Both the position numbers and the translations under genes were made by a program. Positions 45,601 to 57,200 of a DNA stretch of 64,000 nt are shown here, piece by piece. Source of the stretch: Jackrogersella multiformis. Its lineage: Eukaryota > Ascomycota > Sordariomycetes > Xylariales > Hypoxylaceae. The stretch lies in NCBI GenBank assembly GCA_902806575.1, contig CADCXD010000005.1:2480001-2544000 (forward strand). Reading direction: 5' to 3'. Under the pieces are notes generated by a model. The model did not search any database. It was not told the origin of the DNA and worked only from the letters and a program-made list of their open reading frames with translations. Each line of letters starts with the position of its first letter. Positions within the stretch are counted from its first letter, which is position 1.

Positions 45601-48150
45601 TTTGGAGGGGGAAAAAGGGGGGGAGGGGGTTCCTTTTTCTTTCTTTAGTCTGTTTTAATGTGTTTTAATGTCGGGTCAGGTTGATATTGGTGATGATGGA
45701 TGAAGTGGGGCCGATACCTGGCAGTTAATAGTCGACCTATACCTAGGTACGTAGGTACTTGGGTACTTACTTGTCTAATGGATTGGATGGAACTGTTAAT
45801 TAAGCGCCGACTATTTAGATGCGATGCGGCGAATCTATTAGTGCAGCGATCTTAGGCTAATGGCTAGCTCCCACCATTCTGACCTCCCGAAGTTCGCGAT
45901 CACGATAGCACCGTTTTTATACTTTAATTAGTCTTCTGCTGCGAGCATTGAGGTCTGTCTGTCTATCGTTATAAAAACGAATTCATGTGAGGGTCTCTCG
46001 TTGTGGGGTTCTCGTAGGTACCTACTTAGGTACCTAGGTATGTAAGAGCGGGAGTGTATCTGCATGTGCAGAAGACCCCTCCAATGACGACTGATCAGTG
46101 ACTTGATGACCCTTATCGATAAAGCGTTCTGCCCAATATAGCCCAATATGGCTAGTGTACACCTACGTGGTGGATCTACGTGGTGGTCCCTCGGTCGCCT
46201 TAAGGTTTAGGTACCAGCTGGCCATCGAGTTGCGCCAGAGTGGGGCACCGCACTTATTCACCTTCTCAGTCCTAAGCACCAGGGAGGAAATAAATCCTAA
46301 CCCATATCCATATTCCATATTACCAAATCGCTTGCTACTTTTCCAACCTCGTCACTCCTCACTTGTCATCCTCCCACAAACTTACAATCTTCCTTAGTGC
46401 TATTTTTCTCCTCTCGTCAAATTCTTTCTCTTCTTTCTACACTCTTCTTACCTAGCTACCTAGGTATATCCCTATAAAGAAAGAAGGAAATCGGCATGCA
46501 AAAGGTGTCTCGAAAATGTGAGTATCGACCTTGATTTATTATTGTCGGCAATCCGAGAATAGCACCGCCTTCTGACTGTCGCTGACCTGATCTTCCTTCA
46601 GACGTACGCTCCCGATGTTTTTATTTGTCTTCTCCCCCTTTCGTCGACCTTTCCGTTGCTTCCCCGCGATTCTCCAGAATAGCCGTATTTTTTTTTTCAT
46701 CTTCCAAGTCTCGCGAGCTTCGCCGCAAATAAGCAGATTACGCCAGTGCCTGTACGATTATGCCGGATGCCATCGATCGTAGCAGACCTATGCTTGCATC
46801 GCGCATCGCCGACAAGAAAACTGCTAATACCTGCAGCAGACAGATAAACCTACAGCTATATCCGGCGGAGGTCAGAGCTCCGGCTCCTCACCATGCTCTC
46901 GACATGGGGTAGGCTTGAGCAGACCAGCCTAACCGAGAGGTGTGACCTCGGTGTGATGGTGAGTGCCTCAGAAGCTCGCGCTTCGACACATCATATGTCT
47001 TGCGACAGCTATTTCTATATTTCTATGAGGCACCGTGTCTTGTAGACCTGACCTACACCCCTTTTTTATCCTCATCATGGAGCGATTTGCACCCCATCAC
47101 CTCATCTTGGATCGCAGCGCTTACAGTGTTCTTACACCATATTCGCACAGTGTGTTTAGCATTAGTTGCTACACTCAACATCCTTCCACCTTTAAACAAT
47201 ATTCACCTTCAAATTCCAAGTTGGGCTCTTTTATTTCCATTCTCGTTGTCATTGTTTGAACAAGCTAAAGTACAGTGATCTCACTACCCTGTTTATCTTT
47301 GTAAGCACTGAAGGTTGAGGAAAACCAGAAGCTAATAAGCATACAAGACAGTACCGCCGTGGGGTAATTCGTACCCAAATCCGAAGCTTTCCAATGTTTC
47401 CTTTGCCTGGTGAAAGGGGGAGTCAGGAATTGGAGACTTTTTGGGATTTGCCAGCACTGAGGAAAGAATGGTATCTGGCAATATCCCAAGGTGCAACTCC
47501 TTGTTAGTCCCTAAGAGGAGCCAACACCCCCTACTCATTACTCGACAAGGTATGACTGGCCTTCGAGTCTCGAGGAATACAAGCTTGCTGTCGTCATCAT
47601 CACCATCAACCCTTTCAACACGGCGGCTTTCATAAGGAAACAATCGCCATTAGAAGGAACATCAACACAAGCACCAAACATACAGTCATCACGTTGCGCA
47701 AATCAAACTTCGAAGACGGACTTGAAGAGAAAGCGAGGAACATATATTGATTCCCTCCACTCCTCTGAAGCCTTGATAACCATGACTGGTTCCCTAACTC
47801 CGCCGGCTATGCATATGGCTCTGAACACTATTTTTACAGCAAAACTGTCGCTGTTCCGTCTCCTGATTTGCCGTCTTCGAAACGAACCCCATATTTTCGC
47901 GGTATGTATATACAGGTATTGTGTGGCGCGAACTCGAGTAAACTAACTGAGTGATATTGATATATCACTGGATCTTCTGATCTCGTTGGCAAGGATCACG
48001 GAGCATTCGGGGATCTGAAGCTAATGCCAGGACTGATTATTTGGCCATTCGAATCTTTTATCAGCCAAGGATCGTTGCCCCCCGAGTACTATGCATCTGA
48101 TCGATGCTCGAAGTCGACTCTCGAGATTTACCAGCATTACTTGAGGTGTG
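45601..48150. other. 2.55-kb region between KAE1 and EPL1
   Basis: Holds the KAE1 promoter, TACCTAGG-type clusters at about 45738-45765, 46016-46045 and 46448-46466, and the 3' flank of EPL1. Between 46315 and 46490 a pyrimidine-rich tract on the plus strand looks like a fungal 5' leader and leads into a possible spliced small ORF (46496-46732, listed separately). The rest has no recognisable gene. Confidence 0.5.
46496..46732 (+). other. Possible spliced short ORF or leader of an unidentified transcript
   Basis: ATG at 46496 follows a 150-bp pyrimidine-rich stretch. Exon 46496-46517 ends at GTGAGT; an 84-bp intron with a GCTGAC branch-like site ends TTCAG at 46601. Reading on from 46602 gives a 50-residue frame ending TAA at 46732, starting MQKVSRKYVRSR. 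A second short frame of 50 codons lies at 46760-46912. I recognise neither. The splice signals are better than chance looking, but the transcript may be non-coding or the leader of a gene I cannot define. Confidence 0.25.
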
Positions 48151-50019
48151 TTAAGATGGTGTCTGGGATTGTGGCGCCGGGGGCTGGGCTGGAGCTACTT
48201 GAGCCTGCGGGAGAGCCTGCCGGTTTGCTCCTGCCTGGAGAGCAATAGGATCCACCCCTTGTCTTCGAAACAGGAAGGGCGACGGCGGTATCGTCGACCT
48301 GAATCTCATTTGACGAGAGCTGTTGGGGTCAACGTCATACACCGGTTGTTCATCATCGTCATCATCCTGGTCATATTTCCAACGATCACTCTGAGTATAG
48401 TCTATCTCGAGTGGAGGGCTCTTTTGCCCATTCAGTTTGGGCGGTCGACGGTCGATGAATAAGCGGTTAAGTCGGCCTATACGACGACGGTACGAAGACA
48501 TCTCCTCATGATCCGCGCCGCTTAAGTTGAATCCGTTGAAGCCAGATCGCACGAGAGATTCGTTCGCATCTACTGGTGGTGTTTCGTCTATTTCCATGGA
48601 ATCCGACGCAGATGCTGGTGGGGTCATTAGGTATGTGGTCTTTGCGGGCCTGAAGCTTGGCTCCTTCTCCTCTCGGATAGGAGGTAGCGGGTCAGCGGTC
48701 AAGTCGACATAACTGTGATTCCACCTTCTGTGGTTCTGGACCTTGGTCTCGACATCATTACGCAACTCGTTCTCTTTTTCGGCAAGTTTATCAGCCAAGA
48801 CAACGAGATCAGCGGGCTCCACAGATCTTCCACCATCGGGGCGGACAATAAGACGAAGCTGACCGTGAGGAGCAGGACGCGCTGGTTGTTGCGCCTCCGT
48901 CCGCGGTCGTTTCTGTGGCCTAGCGTTGAACAAGTCCTCGTCATCAGCCTTGATACCGAGTCGGAGTTTAGTTTCCTTAATGCCAGCCCGCTGATTCAGC
49001 ACCAATTTATCGCTCTTCAGAAGCTCTCTCTTCAATACTTCTCGTTGGCCCGAGAGGAGAACGAGCTGGCGTCCCTCTTCCAGTTCTTTACGCAATTTCT
49101 TTAGTTTGTCGCTCACCTGCGCATCGCGCGCCCTCGTCTTTCTCGTCTGTCGAACCTCACGCCTTCGGAAGCAGACGTAAGGGTCCATGTCGTCATGCTC
49201 TTGGTGAGTTTCGAACTTGAGCGCGGGATGCAGGGTCTTGTTGCCGCTTGCCTGTCGTTGAGTCTTCCAATACTCGTAGACATTCTTGGCATGGGCTTGG
49301 ATGAGCTTGGTAGAGACCACGTGGTTCATAGCCTGGACCATGATCTCAAACGGCACTACCGTGTTATCGACCGCAGCAAAGGGAGCATGCTCCGCGGCGG
49401 TATCCTCGAACACTTCCATTACGCGCTCGAAGTCGTCCTCGGAAAGCTGAGTATTTCCAGTCCACTTGGAGTTGTAGTTCTTCAGATACTCCTCATCCTC
49501 CGTGGTCATGTCATGAAGGCTGCCGAGCGTCTCCTCGACAGTTTCGGAGAACTTGATGTAATTTCTGGGTTCTACATATGGGTTGGGATATAGCTCGTCA
49601 TAGCTAACCTCGCTCTTCTGAGGCGGCGGGACTGGGATCTCATTGTCCGTACTCGCGCCAACCCCCTTGAGGGCAGCTTGCAGATGGTATTCCTATTGGC
49701 AAAGGTGTCAGCGTAGATACGGTAAGTGGTAAGTGGTAAGTAGTAAGTGGTGGGTGTTGATATGTGGTCGGTATAAGTCAATATCAAAACGTGTATAAGG
49801 GAGTCCGTGTGGAGTCACGTGGTCAATCACGTGACGTGCATATTCAAGGTAAGATATGTATTGATAACTCACATTTTCCTCTGCCTGTTCGACGCCGGTG
49901 GCTATTTGAGATTCAGTTGTGAGGGATTCATATTCGTTGGGGTCGATTTGGTCTTCGCGGAGTACGGGCAGAGGCGTCTTTGTGTTAAGCTTCTTGTATC
50001 GCACTTTCCGGGTCGACAT
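48151..50019 (-). CDS. EPL1: EPL1, enhancer of polycomb-like subunit of NuA4
   Basis: Scaffold of the NuA4/piccolo histone H4 and H2A acetyltransferase module, holding Esa1, Yng2 and Eaf6. The CDS on the minus strand is 50019-49873 and 49692-48151, giving 562 aa, typical of filamentous fungi. The start MSTRKVRYKKLN and the EPcA domain (EEN-EYHLQAALKG across the intron, EIPVPPPQ, YIKFSETVEETLG) are diagnostic. YNSKWTGNTQLSEDDFERVMEVFE follows. A basic coiled region at about residues 210-300 has RRREVRQTRKTRARDAQ. The tail is Pro/Gln/Ala-rich and ends PQSQTPS. The 180-bp intron carries two CACGTG motifs and a heptamer repeat. TRA1, its NuA4 partner, is also in the window. Very secure. Confidence 0.94.
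49721..49755. repeat. Heptanucleotide repeat (GGTAAGT), about five copies, in the EPL1 intron
   Basis: Three perfect GGTAAGT units are followed by AGTAAGT and GGTGGGT. It lies inside EPL1 intron 1, 30-60 bp from its 3' splice site. On the EPL1 strand it reads ACTTACC, so it does not offer extra donor sites. Confidence 0.85.
49816..49833. promoter_or_regulatory. Two CACGTG E-boxes in the EPL1 intron
   Basis: CACGTG occurs at 49816-49821 and again at 49828-49833, 12 bp apart start to start, in a near-symmetrical block TCACGTGGTCAATCACGTGAC. Such pairs suit bHLH dimers. The site is intronic, about 190 bp inside the gene, so an intronic regulatory element is possible. Confidence 0.4.
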
Positions 50020-51677
50020 GGCGGTCGGCGGTGTAGAGGGATGGTAGGGTAAAAGTCGCGAAAGTAGTCGGAAAAATCCCGAAAAAAATCGGGGATCTAA
50101 AAGTTTAGGTCATGCGACGATGAAAACCGAATTTTATGAGAGGTAATAATGGCGTTTTGGCGGTTGTTTTGATGGTTGAAGTGTCGCCGTTGGATGAGGT
50201 GACGTTGAATTGTTTGGGGCGCAAATTTTCTGCTTGGTCGCCGCAGCAGACAGCCTAAGGCAGTAACAACAAAGTCAGAATAGTGGTTTGTGCAGATTGT
50301 GCAGAGGGTGGCCGAGGGGTTGAAAGCGCGCCCCACCAAAACCTTGGAAGTCCAAAAGTCTCGAGCGCCTTTTCCTAAGTTTTCCTAAGTTCTGGCCTGT
50401 AACTATCTGGGTCTGCCGGTTGCTGATTGGCTGCAGGGGCGTATCGTGCAATTTTGGGCAACGACTTTGGGGGAGGGGAAAGGGGGACCGGGGCCTGATA
50501 ACGTCCGCCAACACGCTAGAAACGAAAGAGCCCGTACTTTTAGGTACCTAGGTGGGTACTTTACTGCTGTGCTCCGGGCGAATATGTACCTCCAGCTACC
50601 ACCCAGGCAACCTAACTTCGCATTCCCCCTATTTTCCAAGGTTCCAAGGCTCCCTCCCGCTTGCACAAGTCAGGTACCTATTTACATCATCGATAAGGCA
50701 ACAACAACGAAATGAGTAAAAGGAGGCGACTACCTGCGACAATCTACCAATAACATCGCCGTATGATGCGTTTCGTGGAAATCTTCTATTATCTTCCTTT
50801 GCGACGAGGCAATTTAATCGGATGCGACAATTGACTCCTTCGAATTGTAACCGTATCTTAAGCTTTTGTACTATCCCTAAGTACCTAAATTATCCAATTT
50901 GTATGTCAACAAGGAAGGTCTTATTCAGCCACAACACAGCAGCCACGATACTGATAAGATAAGAATGGATACGAACAGATATAAATCAATCGGAATTCAT
51001 CCATTTACTTCATCAACTAGGCTTTCCACTTTATGCATAGTGATACTTATAAGGTGCTCTTAATTAATCTCTATCTAAGAATTGAAAATCACTAAAATGT
51101 TTTGCTATTTAATATATATATTCAATTTAATATCTGAATACAAATCGTAATATTACAAACTATTTTTTACGATATTATATGGTTGTCGCACTCATATTAA
51201 TAAAATATGACTTCCTCGGCTCATCATAGCTGTGTAATTTGTGGCTTCCACGAAGAGATGCGGCTGTGCTCTCCCACTACCTGGATACCTAGGTACCTAC
51301 TACGTAAAATGTCACATAAAACCTTACATAATAGAACCTTAAGGCAATTAAGGTCAGATCTTGGTCGCCTTGCCTTGTCAAGGCCCCACCAACCCACGTT
51401 CCCACCCAACTCTCCTATCACTCCCTATCAGCCTCATCATCATTCATTATTCATTATTCATTATCCATCATTCATCGACGAACCTCAACATAGCAAACAT
51501 CTTTCCAACCGACCAATAATACCACCAATATTATTGTCTTGCTACGAGTACGAGTATATACCGAGTAGTCTTTTTTGTTCAAGGGACGAAGGTGGTATCC
51601 TAATCATACCACTCATCGTACCTATCCTTCCCTAGTCGCCAGCCTGTATCCGCCTCCGTCAAGGAGTGTCTAGCAAC
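50020..51677. other. Divergent promoter region, EPL1 and calcineurin B
   Basis: The 1.66-kb spacer is AT-rich at 50750-51200, has TACCTAGG-type motifs at about 50541-50552 and 51285-51302, a CATTATT heptamer triplet at 51445-51465, and a pyrimidine-rich stretch at 51360-51660 that probably forms the CNB1 leader. No gene was recognised. Confidence 0.5.
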
Positions 51678-52516
51678 ATGGGTAATACAACGAGCGCCGT
51701 GCTCGATAACATCGTCCAGGGGTCGAACTGTATGTATTAAGCTCTACTTGGGATATAGTCGAGTACAGTTCTAATTACATGGTATAGTCGACCGGGATGA
51801 GGTCGACAGGCTCAGGAAGAGGTTCATGAAACTCGATAAAGTATACAGCAACCCGTCCAGCCCCTTTCCCCATCGTATTCGCCGACCCTCCTGCTAATAA
51901 GTATCTTCCGAACTACAGGATAACTCGGGCACGATTGAACGAGAAGAGTTCCTTAGCTTACCCCAAATATCATCAAACCCACTAGCCACGAGGTACAGCT
52001 TCTCTTCTACCCACACCTTCTGTGAAGCCTTATATTGCCTCCACCAAAATATACCCCCATAGACAGACACGTGACTGACTTGGGTATTTTCACACAAATA
52101 GAATGATAGCAATCTTCGACGAAGACGGCGGAGGCGATGTGGACTTCCAGGAGTTCGTGTCGGGACTGAGCGCGTTTAGCAGCAAGGGCAACAAGGAGCA
52201 GAAATTGCGGTTCGCGTTCAAGGTCTACGACATCGACCGAGACGGATACATCTCCAACGGGGAGCTGTTCATCGTGCTGAAGATGATGGTCGGAAGCAAC
52301 TTGAAGGACCAGCAGCTGCAGCAGATCGTGGACAAGACGATCATGGAGGCCGACCTGGACAAGGACGGCAAGATCAGCTTCGAGGAGTTCACCAAGATGG
52401 TCGAAACTACCGACGTCAGCATGAGCATGACTTTAGGTGAGTTGCTCCCCCTCCCCTGGGAATATCGAAGATACTTGGGCTTGGATTGCTAACGAAATGG
52501 TACAGATCAGTTCTAG
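51678..52516 (+). CDS. CNB1: Calcineurin regulatory subunit B
   Basis: Calcium-binding regulatory subunit of the protein phosphatase calcineurin, which signals through Crz1-type factors. The CDS is 51678-51729, 51788-51840, 51919-51992, 52102-52436 and 52506-52516, giving 174 aa, the usual length. It starts MGNTTSAVLDN, a predicted N-myristoylation signal. Four EF hands are visible: LDKDNSGTIEREEF, FDEDGGGDVDFQEF, YDIDRDGYISNGEL and ADLDKDGKISFEEF, each with the 12-residue loop. The first loop is split by intron 2. The last exon has only 11 nt and supplies DQF and the stop. All five exons keep phase and splice consensus. Divergent from EPL1. Very secure. Confidence 0.96.
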
Positions 52517-54196
52517 ATACCTAGCTATACCAGGATGCAGCCGTAGTAATGAATCATGAGGCTTATGGCGCTGTCTGTTTAGACGACATCTTGTTCTACT
52601 CGGGAAATAAGAATTGTGACATGTGTGAAGACTATTGATCATTCAGACTTGATTCACATGATCGAGGTAGAGGGGTAGTTGCATGAGTGAGTGTAAGTCG
52701 AAATTACAATAACCAGGTTGAATCTCGTACTCACTATCGTATCTCCCGTTGAAAACTCCAAATATGCAGGTACCCTATCCTATGTAACTCAAGTACGATA
52801 TATATCTATTTCCTCTAATCTACTCGGCATATCTTAATCTCATCTAGACTCTGACCAAATACGATCTCTCTACATCGAGAGATTAGTGGTATTTTCAAAA
52901 CCGCGTAAGTTTGAATGTTTCTTATCCTGCATTTAGCCCTATATACTCTTGCATGTAGAGGGGGCGATCCGGTATGCTATAGTGGCCTAGAGCAAATTCT
53001 ACCGAGTTCCTATTAGCAAGGGATCAAGGACGATATAGTTTAAAATTATCACGCTGGTAGACAGCTTACGAGGAAGAGGACGCAGGTTGGATCTCCAGTA
53101 TCGATGCTCGTCTTCTACTGAGAGGGGATACCCCGTCCGAGACGTAGGTAGAGGAGTCGGAAATATGTTGGCTTGTACGTACGAACCCGTCCAATTGGTG
53201 TCACTTCGCGGCTTCGGCCTAATACCGAACCAGTATTCCATTTCGAAGTATACATGAGTTTGACGTCGTATACGCAACTAGGACGTAGAACATACCCAGG
53301 CAAACTCTCCGCTGTCAACGTCTACAAAATTGGAAGACCGACATGCGGTATGAAGCAAATATGTTGGCTCAGATGCTCAGGAGTGTATTGTTGTCTTGTT
53401 TTACATGTTGCGTACCATTACGAACATGTGCGGGAGAAAGAGACTGGGGGTCGTGGAGGATTTGTGGTATAAGCTCACAGAACGAGCAGATGAGAGGTTT
53501 GTTATATAGAGAACGAGCTAGCTCAGTGGCAATGGTTCTGTGGTAACCAGTTCCTGCACTCCACATATTGGCTTTCGAGGACTTCATGGATATCACTTCA
53601 CTCCAGTATATCGATATCTCCTTATCTTCGCCAGAGAAATCATAGAATCCAATAAGGAACATCTCTTAGTGCCTATTCCTATCATAGCGCCTCTGTATGA
53701 AGACCATCGATGCTAAATCCCCAATTTCGCTACCCGCTATTTATAATTCATTCATCGTATACCTATTAGATCATATATTCTCTTGTTCTCGACAGGAATA
53801 GGAGGTCAGAGTATAGGGGGGTTAGCGGGGTTAGGGCAGTATACTCTCAAGCATACGCACGAGCATAAATACGAGAAGTACTCTATAAAGGGCACGATCA
53901 CAAACTCGTCTTTATGATAGCTATGCACGTGGCAAGCGTGTTTAATCGCCTCTAAAGGTTATAAACACCTAGGTGTGGATGGTTGTAAGATTATACTTGT
54001 ACGCGATGATCGATGTAGCGTATTGATTACTAGTCAGCATTGCGCAAGAAGTGCAAAAGCAAGGCAGGGCAAGGAAAGAAGTGTAAAAAAGAAAAAAAGA
54101 AAAAAAAAGGAGTTAAGAGATTCATCGAGGTTCACGAAGCAAGTCAAAATTTCCATTCTGGGTACCAAAGGGCAAAAAAAAGGTCGGCGGAATGAC
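52517..54196. other. Gene-free stretch downstream of calcineurin B
   Basis: The 1.7-kb stretch shows no recognisable gene. Open frames reach about 99 codons on both strands at 52999-53662 without domain or splice support. At 54085-54110 the plus strand has a purine-rich run of AAAGAAAAAAAG type. Confidence 0.5.
54174..54181 (-). terminator. Pol III terminator after the tRNA-like gene
   Basis: Eight A residues on the plus strand read as T8 on the minus strand, about 15 nt after the 3' end of the tRNA-like gene. Runs of four or more T end Pol III transcripts. Confidence 0.55.
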
Positions 54197-54269
54197 CGAC
54201 CCCAGAGGGGATTGAACCCTCGACCTTCGCACCGCGGCGCGATGCTCTAACCAACTGAGCTATGGGATC
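54197..54269 (-). tRNA. tRNA-like gene with an aberrant anticodon arm
   Basis: A 73-nt tRNA cloverleaf can be drawn on the minus strand. Acceptor arms GATCCCA and TGGGGTC pair over 7 bp with one G-U. The D arm is GCTC/GAGC with AGTTGGTTA in its loop. The variable loop is AGGTC. The T arm GAGGG-TTCAATC-CCCTC is perfect and contains the B box. The anticodon arm is wrong: TCGCG and TGCGA pair around only six nucleotides, CCGCGG, with no U33, so no anticodon can be assigned. A T8 terminator follows. The body resembles isoleucine-type tRNAs, but that is a loose resemblance. It is either a pseudogene with one base lost and loop changes, or a non-decoding tRNA-like RNA. Confidence 0.6.
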
Positions 54270-57200
54270 ATCTCGGAATCGATCTCAACACTGCTCTCGA
54301 CGTCTTCTCGTTCGAGGCACCGTCGATTCAAGTTGAGATATCGCCGTTGGACAACCACTTACAACCTTCGATAGCGAGAACTCCGGAGCCCGGTACCTCT
54401 AACTGGGGAAAGCCGTGACTCTTTTACTTAGGTGGGTAAGAGCGTTTACATTATAGTACGACGTGCATCAGGTAGGTAGACGTGAGGAAATAATATCCAG
54501 GAACTACCTGAATGGGTAGGCTTCAGTAAGATGTTATCACACAGGAAGCATTATAAGTTGGGTACCTAGGTAGAGATGAAAAGGCTTTTTTCGAATCCAC
54601 GATGATTTAACAGCGTCATAATGGTGAACAAGTATCCAACTACTTTCATATTACAGCGGCAGTTCTACTAGTCTCTGGATAAACGTAAGAGTTCCGGTTT
54701 CCAAGCACAACTATAGAAGCCAATAACGACTTGTCTCTAGCCATAATTGGATACGAGGGAGCAGTAGGAAATTTTAATTACTCCATCTGGGTCATAATTC
54801 GTACATAAAAGCTGTGACGATAAATATAATACTCTTGAGCCTCAAGACATACAATCCCTAGTAATCATCCAGGCCAACTCTCACGGCAATAGTACATAGA
54901 AGGGGTACGACTATGGATAATAAAATAAACCTCAAGCAAAGGGAAACAGGAGGGGCTATAGTTTATCTTGCTTCTCAAGTATAGCAACGAGGGAGGTTAT
55001 TGATGGATTAGAAATCCCGAGGAAGTCCTCAAATCCAGTCTCATATTCACGCAGGCACTAGATTAGAAGAACTACATACGCTATCTAAATAATATATGAA
55101 ATAAAGTTGCCTATTGAGAGGAGCAGCCGTATGTTCTGCAGACAACTACCTATTCTCAAGACCTAGGTAAATAGACGATAAACATTGTTACCATCAATTC
55201 CGGTCGTGGGATAATACTTAGGCAATAAATTAACCTATATATATTTACTCCCTTAAACACAAAGTCGAGACTAGTATTGCAGCGGTGAGGCCAATACAGA
55301 TATTTAATATATAGAGAGCTTGTAACTGGTTGAATATCGAGGATATGGAGGCAACCTAGTATTTCACAGATTGTATTCTTAATTCCTCGTCTGGGATCTA
55401 GAGTAACCAGTGACAGCGCCTGAAAGAAAAACACGGAATACCAGAAAAGTGTACGGATGCTATGATCAGGATAACGATCTAAAAGTGAAGTTGTTGAGCA
55501 TTCGTCCAAAGGTTCGACTAGGGGAATTACCTTGCTATGATAGATAGAAGTAGGCTACTCATGTCATCACCTCCATTGAAACTAGACTCGGAATGGCCGA
55601 GTGTCTAACGCAATCACTTCGATGAGGAGTTTCGCTTCCCTCTTCTCCATCCTCTTCGCTCTCCTATACCTAGATACCGATGCGACATTTCTTCTAGGAC
55701 AGCCACTTTGTCTCACGGCTGGTTGCAGAAGCAGCCGTTGCAGCAAGATTAATGCGAGATTCTGCACACTGTGACGTAAACGGGAAACACTCGCGAAGGA
55801 GGTCCCAAGTGGGTCGAGAGCCTGCCGGCGCCATACTCCCTAGGGATTGCTAGCTATCAAATCCTTCCATAAACCGCGATTGCACCGGCAGGGTCGGAGT
55901 TACCGGCTCCGCACTCGGTAATGAAACAGTCGATCTCCTTGTAGATGGCGGTGCGGGAGCGTCCCGCCAGATGCCACTTATGACGAACTCGCATCTATTT
56001 AATTACGCATGCAAGATGAGCCCTGCATGCATATTGCGTAACGATTGAGACTGTCCGCCCTAGCTCGCTAAAGAAGAACCCATTGACGGGGCTCCAGATC
56101 GTTCTACGGTCAGGTCAGTGGACGCCTCATCGAATCGCTGTGACTTGAGGCTTTACGCCAAATGGCGTGGAGGCCGCCCGCGATGGTGGGATAAAATCGT
56201 CTTAAAAAGCATTGAGACTTTAGTAGGGGGTAGGTATTCGTGCGTAAACGACGCAAACTAATACTGCAACGGTAGATTGGTTGCCAAAGTTCTGGTTCCT
56301 GTGATTTAATTAGATAATTTGGATAGAAAAGGGGTTTGATCACGGCTGTTACGGCTTTTGCATTTTTAGAATGAGCAATGCGGGTAACTGCATTGGCGGG
56401 GATATTTTGTTTCTAGTAGGTATATGTAGACGACGGCCATTCGAGATGGAAATGTCACCTGATCTCCAATGTGAATGATGAGCTATCAGAAGTGACGCCG
56501 GGATGAAACCGGACTCTCAGATCTAGGTATGTACGATGTAAGTGCTGGTAACGGGAGCTGCAGATCCTGTAGTTCAGGCTCAGCTCCCCGCGGAACAATT
56601 GCTGATGCGACGTCAGGGTCTCTCAGCCTCTTTTCCAATAGTCTGGGATGGGGTAGCACTGAGCTTGCAGTACCTGAGTACTTAATCCAGCCCTACCTGC
56701 TATCCTTCCACTTGTCTCTCAGGTTTCTGGCGGCCTCAAGAGTGGGTAGGGGTTTGATGGATGTCGGTTGATGAGACATGAGCAGGGACCTTAGACGTCG
56801 TACAAATATATCGATCCCCTAAGCCTTTAACCCCTCTAATGTCTTTAGAAACGAGCAATAAACAAGCCTGCTTTGTTTGCTGAGGTTGTTTCAGCGGGTT
56901 CAGCTGCAAACACAACCAGGACCCTATCCGTATATACGTGTCTCCGTGTTACGTGACCGACGAAGCACAGAGGAATCTTGGAACCTCGGAACCTTGGAAG
57001 GAAGAGTAATTTGCTTATTAGGAAAAAAATAAAACATGGACCCTTGTCGCTCGACCAAAGCGGAACGCGGGATCCTTGTCGGAAGTACAATGTAGTATGT
57101 ACACTACTACATATAGTAGAGAGGGTGCGGATCTAATAAAATGTGATAAGTCACGTTATGAAAACTTCGCGGCACGGTATCTCTTTTCCTGGCCCATGTT

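Noticed and set aside
55156..55509. 117-codon minus-strand frame
   Set aside because: Hydrophobic but without a typical fungal start context or recognisable family; kept only as a remark in the region entry.
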